The notes under the pieces are model-generated. The model saw only the letters and a list, made by a program, of their open reading frames with translations. It was not told the DNA's origin and did not search any database. Positions 9,623 to 19,178 of a stretch of 64,000 bases of DNA are shown here, in pieces. Source of the DNA: JBEKTY01 sp049515555 (GTDB lineage: Bacteria; Planctomycetota; Planctomycetia; Pirellulales; Thermoguttaceae). The translations under genes and the position numbers were made by a program. Each line of letters begins with the position of its first letter. Position 1 is the stretch's first letter. The DNA is taken from the NCBI GenBank assembly GCA_049515555.1, contig JBEKTY010000019.1, forward strand, positions 6,541 to 70,540, written 5' to 3'.

Positions 9623-9994
9623 AATGCGATTCACCATGACAAACGATGTCTTGCACGCGCAGCACCTAGCCGGTGACTGCCTTGGCCCCATTACACCGCT
9701 GCTCGCGGAGTTGGCAAAGGCCGGCGATGCCGCTGGCGTTCAAGGCAATCATGACCCTGCCGCAGCCGACTGCGTTCTCGGCCCTCGTCAGAGGGTATGA
9801 TGGGGAATGCCCGTGCTGCCGGAGGCCGTTTGCCGACGCGTCGTACGCACGGGCGATGTGATCATCGCTGGCAGTGCTGCGCGCGTCGGGCGGGTGTGTA
9901 GGGCAAACTGCAAACGTCCCCGTCCGGCCTTGTGCCGGCGGAGCGATGATTGACGACTACCAGCGGCCTCCTTCGGTAATGCTCTTCCCGTTAT
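9623..9994. other. Gene-free spacer
   Basis: 372 bp. A short open frame (to 9861) contains a Cys-rich stretch (GECPCCRRPF), but it has no start signal or recognisable relative. Nothing supported here. Confidence 0.4.
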
Positions 9995-10834
9995 TCACGG
10001 CTTTCCAGAAACCGGCAATGTGTTTTCGGATTTGCCCGGATTCTGATGCTTCTGCCATTCTTGAACGGTTTCCCAAGCGGTGGCCTGAAGAATACCCGCC
10101 GTCTCTTTGTCGATGTTGTACTCCTGGAAAACGCTGGGCAATCCCTCCGGGCTCTTGTTATAGATTGTTGAAAAGATCACGCAGGCGGTGAAATACGAGC
10201 CCAGGAGGGATACGTGCACGTCGCCATAGTGAAAAGCGGCCATGAATTTTCGATCTTTCTTGATGACGTTGACCAGGCCCGGGCCGCAAGGCACAAGGGT
10301 AGCTCCCGTTTCCTTGGCGAGCTGAATCAAGGGTTGATTGAATGCGTCTTGCGCCTTCGTTCTCTTTTCGAACACCCGATCGCCGCTGACTTGCACCCAA
10401 GGCCAGGCAAGATATTCCAGGACCCGGATATTCCTTTTCTTGGCCTCGTTGTCGAGTTTTTTTCCATACTCCAGGTTGACCTTGTCGGGGTTCGCCATGT
10501 CGTTGCAATTCCCGGCGATGATCACTATATCCCACGGCTCCTGCCGCAAGCGATTCATAACTTCCGGAGTTTCCCAGTAATTCTGGTGCGTTGCGCCACC
10601 GCGAAGGTAGACGGTGGCCTTGATCGGCCGGTCCACGTTCGCCGCTTCCGACAAGAACTGCACCGCCGAAGGAACATTCCCACAGGAATACAGACTGTGC
10701 CCAATGAAATAGACCTTGTAAGGCGTTTTGCCTTGGGACTGCTTCTTCTCGTTTTCCCCGGCCTTCAAGCCGGCAATGGACAGTGCCGTGACACCCGTCA
10801 AGACCACCAACAGCAGGATCCAACGCGACCGCAT
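9995..10834 (-). CDS. Exported SGNH/GDSL-like hydrolase
   Basis: 279 aa. Start ATG 10834 is fixed by AAGGAGA six bases upstream. Signal peptide at about residues 1-26 (RSRWILLLVVLTGVTALS). The block KVYFIGHSLYSCGNVPS resembles GDSL block I (the nucleophile Ser after GH), and IIAGNCNDM could be the block III Asn region; the C-terminal His block is less clear. Probably a periplasmic or secreted esterase of a type common in planctomycetes. Substrate unknown. Confidence 0.65.
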   Translation of the reverse strand: MRSRWILLLVVLTGVTALSIAGLKAGENEKKQSQGKTPYKVYFIGHSLYSCGNVPSAVQFLSEAANVDRPIKATVYLRGGATHQNYWETPEVMNRLRQEPWDIVIIAGNCNDMANPDKVNLEYGKKLDNEAKKRNIRVLEYLAWPWVQVSGDRVFEKRTKAQDAFNQPLIQLAKETGATLVPCGPGLVNVIKKDRKFMAAFHYGDVHVSLLGSYFTACVIFSTIYNKSPEGLPSVFQEYNIDKETAGILQATAWETVQEWQKHQNPGKSENTLPVSGKP

Positions 10835-11144
10835 GGGAATCTCCTTTTTCATTGGAGAACAAGGGGGGAAGACGCGGCGAGAGCGAAACCGCTTCCCAGA
10901 ATAGCCACCCAGACGGTCCCGTGTCAACCGATTTCGGGAAAGACACGGATTCCACCCTCCCCCTTCACGTTTCCGCGGCGAAGGGAACACCTATTTAGCG
11001 CTGATTAGCGCTTATCAGTTCAGTGTTCCGCCTTTTGCCTTCCGGCGTCAGCCTTCCGCCTTCCCCGCTTTGCCTCCTGCATGGGTCGTTTTGCGAATTG
11101 CATTCTTCCTTCCCCCGTCCGCCCTCGCCCCCATCCTTAAGCTA

Positions 11145-11302
11145 TACAGAAGTATACTATCACATTCGCCGGCAAATTGCAAGCCCAGTTCGTCGACTTT
11201 TCTGCGGGCGGGAATCGGCCACGCATACGGTGGGGCTTGATGATGCCGCGGGATACGTTGGGAAAGCCGTCAAGACGGGAGGTGCGCAACTAACACGAGA
11301 AT
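11145..11302. repeat. Long dispersed repeat, copy 2
   Basis: Partner of 7047-7207 in the same orientation. Begins with CTATAC-AGAA-GTATAC and ends with GTGCGCAACTAACACGAG. It lies in the 493-bp gene-free spacer 10835-11327, which otherwise shows only CT-rich low-complexity sequence. Confidence 0.7.
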
Positions 11303-11327
11303 GAATTCAAGGGTGGTTGCACGCACC

Positions 11328-12602
11328 TTACTTCTCAGGTCGTGTGTTTCCGGGACGCGACTTCTTTACTTCGTAACACAAGAGCAACTCCTGGTCGCGG
11401 ACGTACATCCGCCCGCCGGCGATCACCAGGTGCGGCCAAGCGTACTTGCGACTGCGATCGGGCTGATCGAAGCGGCCGTGGAGCTTGAACCCCTTGGAAG
11501 CGGCCTCGACCAGGCTGATCGGCCCCCACTCGTCGCGGCAATAGAGCCGCCCGTCGGCATACAGCAGCGAGGGCTTGGTGCACGTGCGGTCGGACCATTT
11601 CATACCGCCCGTCTTGTGATCGAGGCAGGTAAGCTGGTTGTCGTCGGATCCGTACAAATATCCATCCAGCAGGATGACACCCCCGTGCCAGTTCTGCATG
11701 TGCTTGACGAAGTAAAGCTCCTTGGCTTTGTAGCCGTCGGCGGTCTGTTGGATCTCGACGAGCCCGCCGCCGGCGCCGTAGCCGCTCGCGGCGAAGATGG
11801 TCTGGCGAGAGGGGACGCAGGTGGGGATACTGGCGACGTGGTTGGCCGGGTGGTCCCAGCGCCAGCAGAACTTGCCGTCGCTGGCCCGTACGGCGATGAC
11901 GCCTCGTTGAGCGAGGGTGACGTACTGCTCCACGCCGCCCGCGGCGAACTTGACCGGCGAAGAGTAGGCAGCCCCCTCCCATAGGTTGGGCTGCCACAAG
12001 ACCTTGGCCTGCCACACGACGCTGCCGTCAGTCTTATTTACGGCGAGCATCGTGGCTTTGTCCTGGCCGGGTGTGCATATGACGAGCGGCCCATCGACCA
12101 AAACCGACTCGGAGTAGCCCCAACCGGGGATTTTTCCGCCAAACTCCTTCACCAGGTCGTGGCGCCAGATGATCTTGCCGTCCTTGGTGCTCATGCATAC
12201 CAGGTCGCCATTGATCCCCAGCGTGTAGAGCCGGTCGCCGTCGATCGTCGGCGTAGATCGGGGGCCGGCGTAGCTGCCGCCGTCATGGCGGACCGGGCCG
12301 ATGGGCGACGCCCAAATCTCCTTGCCCTCCTTGCCCACGTCGAGGGCCAGGACCCATTCTTTCCCCTCGCGGTTGCCCATCGTGTAGAGCACGTTGCCGA
12401 CGATCGCCGGACCGCTGTACCCTTCGCCCAGCGTTTTTATCTTCCACAGCAGTTTGGGGCCGCTCTTGGGCCAGTCCTGCAGCAGGCCGGTCTCACGGCA
12501 GATTGCGTCGCGGTTTGGCCCGTGCCAGGCCGGCCAGTCGTCGGCAGCGGCAAAGGGAGCCAGGAGGATGGCGGAAAGGAAGAGGCATGGCAATTTCATC
12601 AT
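11328..12602 (-). CDS. Exported PQQ-like beta-propeller repeat protein
   Basis: 424 aa (or 423 from the second ATG). Signal peptide MMKLPCLFLSAILLAPFAAA. The mature protein starts WPAWHGPNRDAIC, typical of planctomycete outer-membrane/periplasmic PQQ-like propellers. Repeats of the type DGRLYCRD, DGDRLYTLG and DGYLYGSDD with trailing (I/V)WR(H/A) mark individual propeller blades. No dehydrogenase cofactor residues are evident, so an enzymatic role is not claimed. It may act as a scaffold or sugar/alcohol-binding protein. Confidence 0.85.
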   Translation of the reverse strand: MMKLPCLFLSAILLAPFAAADDWPAWHGPNRDAICRETGLLQDWPKSGPKLLWKIKTLGEGYSGPAIVGNVLYTMGNREGKEWVLALDVGKEGKEIWASPIGPVRHDGGSYAGPRSTPTIDGDRLYTLGINGDLVCMSTKDGKIIWRHDLVKEFGGKIPGWGYSESVLVDGPLVICTPGQDKATMLAVNKTDGSVVWQAKVLWQPNLWEGAAYSSPVKFAAGGVEQYVTLAQRGVIAVRASDGKFCWRWDHPANHVASIPTCVPSRQTIFAASGYGAGGGLVEIQQTADGYKAKELYFVKHMQNWHGGVILLDGYLYGSDDNQLTCLDHKTGGMKWSDRTCTKPSLLYADGRLYCRDEWGPISLVEAASKGFKLHGRFDQPDRSRKYAWPHLVIAGGRMYVRDQELLLCYEVKKSRPGNTRPEK

Positions 12603-12655
12603 GGGCGGGTCTCGTCAGGCCTTGTTGGATTCTTGAACTTACCATACACACCGGG

Positions 12656-13633
12656 CTAGCCGGGCCGGGCTTTTATGCCGCAGGCCTGTTGGGCCCGCAG
12701 GAGGACTTCGGCCGCTTTTTTGCGGGCCGTGGCGGCGCCGTCGGCCAGGATCTGGCGGACCTGCTCGGGGTGCGCCTCGAGCTCCTGGCGACGCTCGCGG
12801 GGCTGGGCGAAGAACTTCACCGCCGACTCGGCCAGGGCCTTCTTCACCGCGCCGTAGCCGAACCCGCCGCGGCGGTAGGTGGCGGCCATCGACTCCCGCT
12901 CCTCGGGCGTCGCGAACAGCGAATAAAGCTGGAACAGGTGATCGCTCTCGGGCTCTTTCGGCTCGCTCATGGGACGCGAATCGGTCACGATCCGCATTAC
13001 CTGCTTCCGCAGGGCCGAGGGCTCCTCGAACACCGCCAGCGTGTTGTCGTAGCTTTTCGACATCTTCTGGCCGTCGACGCCCGGCACGCGGGCCGAGCGG
13101 TCGAGGATCTTGGCCTTGGGCAGCACGAAGGTCTGGCCGAATTCGTGGTTGAAGCTGCCGGCCAGGTCGCGGGCCACCTCGATGTGCTGGAGCTGGTCCT
13201 CGCCCACCGGCACCACGTCGGAATCGTAGATCAAGATGTCGGCGGCCATGAGCACGGGGTAGGTGAACAAGCCGGCGTCGGCCCGCAAGCCCCGGCTCTT
13301 CTTGTCCTTGAAGGCCACGCAGCGCTCGAGCAGCCCCAGCGGCGTGCCGGTCAGCAGCAGCCAGCAGAGCTGGCTGACCTCGGGCACGTCGGACTGGACG
13401 AAGAGCGTGGCCCGCTGCGGGTCCAGGCCCAGGGCCAGCAGGTCCAGGGCGGCGTCGAACGTGTAGCGCTCCAACTCGTCGCGGTCGCGGACGGTGGTCA
13501 GGGCGTGCAGGTTGGCGATGAAGTAGAAGGCCGACTGGGCCTCGAATTGCAGGTCGATGTACTGGCGGATGGCGCCGAAGTAGTTGCCCCAATGGAAGCG
13601 GCCCGTAGGTTGGATGCCGGAGAGTACGCGCAT
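12656..13633 (-). CDS. trpS: Tryptophanyl-tRNA synthetase
   Basis: 325 aa class I aminoacyl-tRNA synthetase that charges tRNA-Trp. The HIGH-type motif is TGRFHWGN, and the KMSKS loop is GQKMSKSYDN. Also VLMAADILIYDSDVVPVGEDQLQH, the Trp-binding region. ATG 13633 gives the expected start MRVLSGIQPTG. An upstream in-frame TTG (13648) overlaps the pyrD stop. The start lies 11 bp after pyrD ends, so the two are co-transcribed and probably coupled. Confidence 0.96.
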   Translation of the reverse strand: MRVLSGIQPTGRFHWGNYFGAIRQYIDLQFEAQSAFYFIANLHALTTVRDRDELERYTFDAALDLLALGLDPQRATLFVQSDVPEVSQLCWLLLTGTPLGLLERCVAFKDKKSRGLRADAGLFTYPVLMAADILIYDSDVVPVGEDQLQHIEVARDLAGSFNHEFGQTFVLPKAKILDRSARVPGVDGQKMSKSYDNTLAVFEEPSALRKQVMRIVTDSRPMSEPKEPESDHLFQLYSLFATPEERESMAATYRRGGFGYGAVKKALAESAVKFFAQPRERRQELEAHPEQVRQILADGAATARKKAAEVLLRAQQACGIKARPG

Positions 13634-13644
13634 GTGGATGAGGA

Positions 13645-14568
13645 TCAATCGCAGTTGAGGGTTCCGACGATCTGGTCGATCCGTGCGGCGCCCAGCTCGG
13701 CCAAGGCGGCGGGCAGGGCGTCGAGGATCTGCATCGACACGGTTGGATTATAGAAGTTGGCGGTGCCGATTTGAACGGCCGAGGCCCCGGTAACGAGGAA
13801 TTCCATGACGTCGTCGATGGATGCAATGCCGCCGATGCCGACCAGGGGGATGCGGACCGTGCGGGCCGCCTGGTACACCGCCCGCAGGGCGATGGGCTTG
13901 ATGGCCGGCCCGCTGAGGCCGCCCATGGTGCGGCCCAGCCGGGGCCGCCGCAGCCGCCAGTCGACGGCCATCCCCAGGCAGGTGTTGACCAGGGCCAGTG
14001 CATCGGCGCCCCCGGCTTCGGCCGCCCGGGCAATCAGGCCAATATCGGTCACGTTGGGCGTGAGCTTGGCCAGGACCGGCAGCGAGCAGGCCTTGCGGAC
14101 CCCGGCCACCACCTTCTCGCAACGGGCCGGATCGGTGCCGAAATCGACGCCGCCGCTGACGTTGGGGCAGGAGACGTTCAGCTCCAGGGCGTCGACGCCC
14201 GGCAGGCCGTCCAGCCGGGCCGCCAGCTCGACGAACTCTGCGTGGCTCTTGCCGGCGATGCTCACCACGATGCGGCTGCCCAGGCCGGCCAGATAGGGCA
14301 GGTGCCGCTCGATGAATGTCTCGATGCCGTCGTTGTCCAGGCCGATCGAGTTCAGCATGCCGCTGGCAGTCTCGACCGTGCGGGGGGGCGGATTTCCGGC
14401 GCGCGGACTGCCGGTGATCGTCTTGGGCACAATGCCGCCCAATCGCCCCAGATCGACCAGGCCGGCCATCTCCCGCGCATAGCCGAACGTTCCCGAGGCG
14501 ACCAGCACCGGATTGGCCAGGCGCAGCCGGCCCAACTCTACCGCCAGGTGGACGTCAGCCGCGTTCAC
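13645..14568 (-). CDS. pyrD: Dihydroorotate dehydrogenase, class 1B type
   Basis: 307 aa. Oxidises dihydroorotate to orotate in pyrimidine synthesis. The class 1 catalytic Cys is in LELNVSCPNVSGG; FMN-binding blocks include VASGTFGYAREM near the N-terminus and IPLVGIGGI near the C-terminus. Class 1B enzymes normally work with an electron-transfer subunit PyrK; no pyrK is next to it here. Start ATG 14568 (MNAADVHLAVELG). Directly upstream of trpS. Confidence 0.95.
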   Translation of the reverse strand: MNAADVHLAVELGRLRLANPVLVASGTFGYAREMAGLVDLGRLGGIVPKTITGSPRAGNPPPRTVETASGMLNSIGLDNDGIETFIERHLPYLAGLGSRIVVSIAGKSHAEFVELAARLDGLPGVDALELNVSCPNVSGGVDFGTDPARCEKVVAGVRKACSLPVLAKLTPNVTDIGLIARAAEAGGADALALVNTCLGMAVDWRLRRPRLGRTMGGLSGPAIKPIALRAVYQAARTVRIPLVGIGGIASIDDVMEFLVTGASAVQIGTANFYNPTVSMQILDALPAALAELGAARIDQIVGTLNCD

Positions 14569-14596
14569 TACTCAACCGCCCGCGCGAAAGGTAATA

Positions 14597-14720
14597 CTAG
14601 TGCCCCGACCGGCCTGAAATGACGGGCGCCACGGTTGGCTTGCCCAACCGTGTTTTGGGCACTGCTGGATGAGCCAGCAGTGGCACCCAACGTGTCAACC
14701 GAGGGCGGTCGGGGCACTAG
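14597..14720. repeat. Two-hairpin dispersed element, copy A (intergenic)
   Basis: Core 14624-14688 (65 bp): GGGCGCCA, hairpin 1 with CGGTTGG/CCAACCG, short spacer, hairpin 2 with CTGCTGG/CCAGCAG, then TGGCACCC. It is bordered by a 15-bp perfect inverted repeat CTAGTGCCCCGACCG at 14597-14611 and 14706-14720. This is the only copy with such a clear outer repeat. It lies between pyrD and the lipoprotein gene. Confidence 0.9.
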
Positions 14721-14740
14721 AGCCGCTTCTCCAGCGGACA

Positions 14741-14959
14741 CTATAGTATACCGCCGTGCGTGCGGGTAGGCGTCATGTGGTCCGGCTGATCCAGCAGCCA
14801 GAAGCGTTCCCATTCGTCCAGGGCCAGGCGGAGGTTCTCAGACGTGTAGACCAACTCCTGGGTCCGCGTAACGGGATCGGCCGAGTAGGCCGGGATAATG
14901 CATCCCGCCGTGGCGGCCAGCAAGCAACCCAAGGCCACACCCAACAACAACTTGCGCAT
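14741..14959 (-). CDS. Small putative lipoprotein
   Basis: 72 aa. Start ATG 14959 is preceded by GGAGGAG. The signal sequence MRKLLLGVALGCLLAATAGC ends in a lipobox with the lipidated Cys at residue 20. The mature part (about 50 aa) is acidic and aromatic-rich (EWERFWLLDQPDHMTPTRTHGG), a pattern seen in short planctomycete lipoproteins. Function unknown. Confidence 0.75.
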   Translation of the reverse strand: MRKLLLGVALGCLLAATAGCIIPAYSADPVTRTQELVYTSENLRLALDEWERFWLLDQPDHMTPTRTHGGIL

Positions 14960-15105
14960 GCAACGACTCCTCCGTGAAACGGAAAAACGCTAAGGGCGTT
15001 TCCTATCTTGCAGCAGGAAAGGGCGTCTGTCCCCTTTTCCCGCAAATACGATGAGAACGAACCAGATGAGAAGCATGGGCGGCCTAGCCGAGTGGCCCGC
15101 GGCCG

Positions 15106-15170
15106 CAAATCCCTAAATCCCCAAATCCCTAAATCCCCAAATCCCTAAATCCCTAAATCCCTAATCTCAA
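15106..15170. repeat. AATCCCTAAATCCCC array
   Basis: Tandem degenerate CCCTAAAT/CCCCAAAT units, on this strand the complement of GGGATTTAGGG. It overlaps the 3' end of the HU gene. Same family as arrays at 25456, 31875, 36103 and 40785. Confidence 0.85.
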
Positions 15171-15550
15171 GTGCCGTAGCGTTCCGACGTGCTGGGAGTC
15201 TCCGGCGCGGCCTTGGCCGCGCCGTCCGAGGCAGGCGTTTTGGTGCGGGCCACGCGGGCCGCCGCACGCCGTTCCAACTCGTGCACCCGTTGTTCCATTT
15301 CCTTGCCCGGCTTGAACGTAACCACGTACTTCTCCGGCACCAGGACCTTGTCGCCCGTCCGCGGGTTGCGGGCCTTGCGCGGGGCGCGCCGCTTGACCTC
15401 AAACACCCCGAAGTTGCGCAGCTCGATCCGGCCTTTCTCCACCAGGGCCTCCACAATCGCGTTGAACGTCTTCTGGACGATCTCCTTCGTCTGCAACTGC
15501 GTCAGCCCAATTTCCTCGGAAATGGTCCGAACGATATCCTTCTTGGTCAC
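15167..15550 (-). CDS. HU/IHF-family DNA-binding protein
   Basis: 127 aa from GTG 15550, chosen because AGGAGA lies 9 bp upstream and the protein then begins MTKKDIVRTISEEIGLTQ like other HU/IHF proteins. The beta-arm region is RAPRKARNPRTGDKVLVPEK with the family signature around GVFEVKRRAPRKARNPRTG. About 30 extra C-terminal residues, basic then Ala/Ser-rich, extend past the usual 90-aa fold. Bends and packages DNA. Monocistronic. Confidence 0.93.
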   Translation of the reverse strand: MTKKDIVRTISEEIGLTQLQTKEIVQKTFNAIVEALVEKGRIELRNFGVFEVKRRAPRKARNPRTGDKVLVPEKYVVTFKPGKEMEQRVHELERRAAARVARTKTPASDGAAKAAPETPSTSERYGT

Positions 15551-16327
15551 GGCTCGATTCTCCTGGAGAGAAAGGCTCGGGCGTGGGTGGTTTGCTCGCG
15601 TCAGCTTATCCGCGGCGAACCACCGCTTTGATGCTCCAAGTGTAGGCCCTGCAACGATTAGAGTCAAGGCCAATTGGGCCGTTCGAGGCCGCAACCAGAG
15701 GGCTGGGCCTCTGGCCGGCGGCTTAGCGGGGTACCCGCGCCGCTGCGGGCGCCGCCCCGGCGGATCGCCGGCGTGGGTGGATGTAACACCTTGTTGTCAA
15801 AGAGCTTAAGTTCGCCGGTGGCCGTGGGCTGAGGGGGCTTTGCTCCCCAAGTGCTTTCGTGCCAATGGGTAATGGAAAAACCAAAAACTCCCCTCGCCCT
15901 TTGGGAGAGGGGCCGGGGGTGAGGGCATTGTGGGCCGCAATCGTAAATAATGACCGCTTTCTCGCTGCCTGCCCTCACCCTGCCCTCTCCCGGAGGGAGA
16001 GGGGACCAGAGGCCTTACTTTCCCGGATGGATGGGGGACCAGAGGATTTCCTCTCCTGAAATAGTTTCCTACACACCAACTCGCTAGATCGGTCCGGTAG
16101 TCGGAAAACTTAACCTAATCCCTACAAGTTGAACTGCCTGCCCGTCCGCCGCCGGGGAGCGTTCATCGGCCGGGCCGCAAGTTCGGCGCGGGTCTCCCGA
16201 CCCCGCCGCAGCCCGACCGAAGGTCTCCGGGACCCGCGAGACCTTCAAATCGGCGGCGTGGCTCGGTCGGAGACCGGCCACAACGGGGATCTGCCCCTAA
16301 TCCCTGATCCCCAATCCCTCCCATTGC
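15551..16327. other. Gene-free spacer with repeats
   Basis: 777 bp with no supported gene. It contains the composite CTCTCCC repeat at 15888-16007 and a short AATCCCT array near 16298-16322. 16160-16270 has GC-rich inverted segments (GGTCTCCGGGACCCGCGAGACC). Confidence 0.5.
15888..16007. repeat. Composite CTCCCCTCGCCC...GGGAGAGGGGACC repeat, copy 1
   Basis: About 120 bp: a GCCCTTTGGGAGAGGGG half, a unique centre (GTGGGCCGCAATCG...), and a CCTCTCCCGGAGGGAGAGGGG half. A second copy sits at 45989-46109, roughly 85% identical by eye, including the centre. Halves of the same family occur inside the cobQ fusion (29138-29310) and cbiA (near 33220). Confidence 0.85.
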
Positions 16328-17470
16328 TCATCCGCCGCCGGGCGCCGGCTCCACCGCCGAGAAGCGGTGGGTGGGCTGCGGCCGACCCGGGAAGAAGCTT
16401 CGCACCTGCCGGATCTCCGTCGTTATCTGTGCCCCGGCGGCCACCGCCTGCAAAGCGTTCTCGATAATCGCCCGCAACCGATCGGGCTGAATGTGGACCC
16501 GGGCGTTGACGAGCAAGTTCACGTCAGAGTGGTCGGGATCGAAATGGCCGCGGACGGAGACCTCGCCCTGGTTGCTGGTGACGTTGCCCACCACGTGGCC
16601 GCCGCCGGCCGCGGTGAGATAGAGCTTCAGATGCGCGATCTCGGCCGGCTCGGCGCGGAGCGCCGTGCGGACCGCGTCCAGGAAATCGCCGGCGAAGGCG
16701 TGCCAATCGGTGTCCGGCCGGGCGTGCAGCGCTAAGCGTGCGTTCATCCAGCCCAGCGCCGCCTCGCCCGCCGCGTAGGTGTCGTAGTCCACCTCGGTGA
16801 TCTTCTGGCCGGCCGGAAGGTCCTGCAGCACGAAGTCCAGCCAGGCGTCCACGCCGCTGCCGTCGCGGGCCGACAGGCCGAAAATGGGCGTGCCGGGCAG
16901 TTGCCCCGCCAGCCAGTCGCGGAGCTGCCCTAGCTCTTCGGGCGGCAGCAGGTCGATCTTGTTCAGCGCGATCACGTCGGCCTCTTCGAGCTGCTTCTGG
17001 TAGATATAAAGGACATTGTCGGGGAAGCGGCCCGGCGTGCCCTCGGCGGCCGCCCGCCGCAGCCGGTCCAGCACCCGCACCTGGTTCCCGTCGACCATCA
17101 CGGTAAAGGGGGCCAAGCGGAACCGCGACGAATGCAGCTTCTTGATCGGCTGCATGACCGTGGCCGACAAGTCGGTGCAACTGCCGACCGGCTCGCCCAG
17201 CAGCACGTCGCTGCGGCCCTGCTCGACGAGCCGCTCCAGGGCGGCGAGCATGTCGGGAAAGCGGCAGCAGAAGCAGCCGCCGGCCACCTCCTCGACCGGC
17301 GCGCCGGTCTCGCGGAACAACTCGGTATCGACCAGGTCGGCCGCCTGGTCGTTGGCCAGCAGGCCCACCCGCTTGCCCCGGCCGGTCAGACGCTGGGCGG
17401 CCTGGGCCAGGAGGGTCGTCTTGCCCGAACCCAAAAAACCACCCACCAGAATCAATCGGGTTGCCGGCAT
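16328..17470 (-). CDS. CobW-like G3E-family GTPase (COG0523 type)
   Basis: 380 aa from ATG 17470 (GGAG 8 bp upstream). P-loop GGFLGSGKTTLL, the metal-binding signature GGCFCCRF, and NKIDLL for guanine recognition. A C-terminal domain follows. These GTPases are metallochaperones or regulators for zinc, cobalt or nickel enzymes; the metal cannot be assigned. It follows a PadR regulator in the same direction, which suggests a small regulated unit, and lies 7 kb from the cobalamin operon. Confidence 0.85.
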   Translation of the reverse strand: MPATRLILVGGFLGSGKTTLLAQAAQRLTGRGKRVGLLANDQAADLVDTELFRETGAPVEEVAGGCFCCRFPDMLAALERLVEQGRSDVLLGEPVGSCTDLSATVMQPIKKLHSSRFRLAPFTVMVDGNQVRVLDRLRRAAAEGTPGRFPDNVLYIYQKQLEEADVIALNKIDLLPPEELGQLRDWLAGQLPGTPIFGLSARDGSGVDAWLDFVLQDLPAGQKITEVDYDTYAAGEAALGWMNARLALHARPDTDWHAFAGDFLDAVRTALRAEPAEIAHLKLYLTAAGGGHVVGNVTSNQGEVSVRGHFDPDHSDVNLLVNARVHIQPDRLRAIIENALQAVAAGAQITTEIRQVRSFFPGRPQPTHRFSAVEPAPGGG

Positions 17471-17530
17471 CTCGCAGGTCTCCAATTCAGCCAAACGTTT
17501 GCGGTTCAGATTCTTCCGTTGTGTATCGTG

Positions 17531-17923
17531 TTATTGCCTGGCCGCTCGACGCGTGCTGCCCAGCAGGGCCGAGATGGCCTGCCGGTATTGTTCCAAGGTC
17601 TGGATCCAGCGTCGCAGGCAGCGGCGGCCGGCCGGCGTGATGTGGTAGATCTTCTTGGCCGGCCCGCGCTGGGACAGGTCCCAGGCCGACCGCACCAGCC
17701 CCTTGCGCTCCATGGCCTTGAGGAAGCGGTACACGCCCGAAACGTCGGGCTTGTGGCCGGCGAAGCCCGGCATGGCGCCGATGCGTTCGGCCAGCCGGTA
17801 GCCGTGCAGCGGGCCCCGGGCCAACACCGCGAGAATGGCGGGCTGGATCAGGCGGTCCAGCGTCCCGCCCGTGCAGGGGCAACCCTGCCGGTCCAACGTA
17901 ACACAGGCCGTAGTAGCAGACAT
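17531..17923 (-). CDS. PadR-family transcriptional regulator
   Basis: 130 aa from ATG 17923, preceded by AGGAG. Winged-helix features of PadR: LARGPLHGYRLAERI (helix 1-2), VSGVYRFLKAMERKGLV (recognition region), then a Cys-poor C-terminal dimerisation helix. Three Cys lie in the first 20 residues (TACVTLDRQGCPCTGG), which might sense metal or redox state (inference). It precedes the CobW-like gene by 60 bp and may control it. Confidence 0.85.
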   Translation of the reverse strand: MSATTACVTLDRQGCPCTGGTLDRLIQPAILAVLARGPLHGYRLAERIGAMPGFAGHKPDVSGVYRFLKAMERKGLVRSAWDLSQRGPAKKIYHITPAGRRCLRRWIQTLEQYRQAISALLGSTRRAARQ

Positions 17924-18072
17924 AATCCTATACTCCTGCCGCCTAGTTTGCCGGCCCGGCCGAGGTTTGTCAAGCGCCCGGGGATAGGGCCGGCGGCTGC
18001 GGCCGGCGGGCACGGGGGCGTGCCACCCAAACGGCCGCAGCCGGAACGCCACAGAGGGCGCTGCCTACACGG

Positions 18073-19178
18073 TTACTCGTCGGTGTCGAGGTCGGCGCGG
18101 GTGAGGTGCCAGTTGGCCGGCTGGAACAGGTCGCAGCCGGCGGGCGGGGCGGCCGGCCCGTCGGGGTCGGCGTAGAGCACGGCCTTGCCGGGCGAAGGCC
18201 GGCGCCAGAAGCCGAAGCGGGCCAGCGTCTGGCCGACGGCCGGGTGGCCCAGGTAAGTGGCACTCACGGTGTCGGCCCGCGCGTGCCGCATCTGGCGCAG
18301 GAACTCGGCCAGCAGGATTTCAAAGTCCGCGGCCTGGGCGTAGAGGAAATCGCTGATCGAGACGGCCCCCGCGCGGCGGCTGTAAACCAGGTAGGCCGCC
18401 AGCTCACCGCGGGCATCCAGCAGGCAGAGTGTGCGGTGCAGCGCGGCGGGCGACTGCCCGAATCGCCACGTGAGATAGGCCGCGGACCGCTCGCCCACGA
18501 TGGCCGCCGGCGCGGCGGCCCGCCGCCAGAAGCGGTCGAACCGGGCGTCGAAACGATCGGTGGCCTCGAAGCGAAGCGGCCGGCGGCGCAGGCCGTCTGC
18601 CGCGGTTCCCACGAGCACTGGCGAGCCGCCAGTGCCACCCGGCCGGCCGCCGGCGCCGCGGAGCCACAGGTCTTGCAGCCACAGGATCGGATCGACGAGC
18701 GCTGCGGCGCCGCGCAACAGCCGGGGCCAGGGGCTGCGTTGGATCACTGCCCGGCCGGAAAGCGGCCGGACCCAGCGCTGCAGCTCGCCCAGCACGCGGT
18801 AGCCCAGGCGGCGGAAGACGGCCTCGGACCGGCGGTTGGGAAAGCCGTAGATCAAGGACAATTCGCCCCGGGTAATCGCGGCGGTGGCGGCGCGGGCCAA
18901 TTGCAGGGCCGGCCCGATCGTCCGATGATCGCCGTCCACGTTCAGGTCGATGGCCTGGCCGGCGGGCAGGGGCCGGCCCTGGGCCAGCAGCGTGCGGCGC
19001 ATCAGGCCGATCGAGCCCACCGCCCGGCCGTCGGCCGCATGCAGCAGCAGGCTACTGGCCGGCCCCGATTCGTAGAGCCATCGGTAGCGCTTGGGGGAAC
19101 TGCCCGGCAGGTTCCGCTGCCAGAGTTCCAGGATCGACTGCCGATCGGTCTGCTCGTGGGGCTGGCAGACGCAGTAGG

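Noticed and set aside
11301..11984. Plus-strand frame opposite the beta-propeller gene
   Set aside because: Complementary-strand shadow; the minus-strand protein has a signal peptide and repeated blades.
15070..15105. GGCGGCCTAGCCGAGTGG resembling the 5' end of a tRNA-Ser/Leu
   Set aside because: No anticodon stem, T-arm (GTTCGA-type) or acceptor match follows; it runs directly into the CCCTAAAT array.
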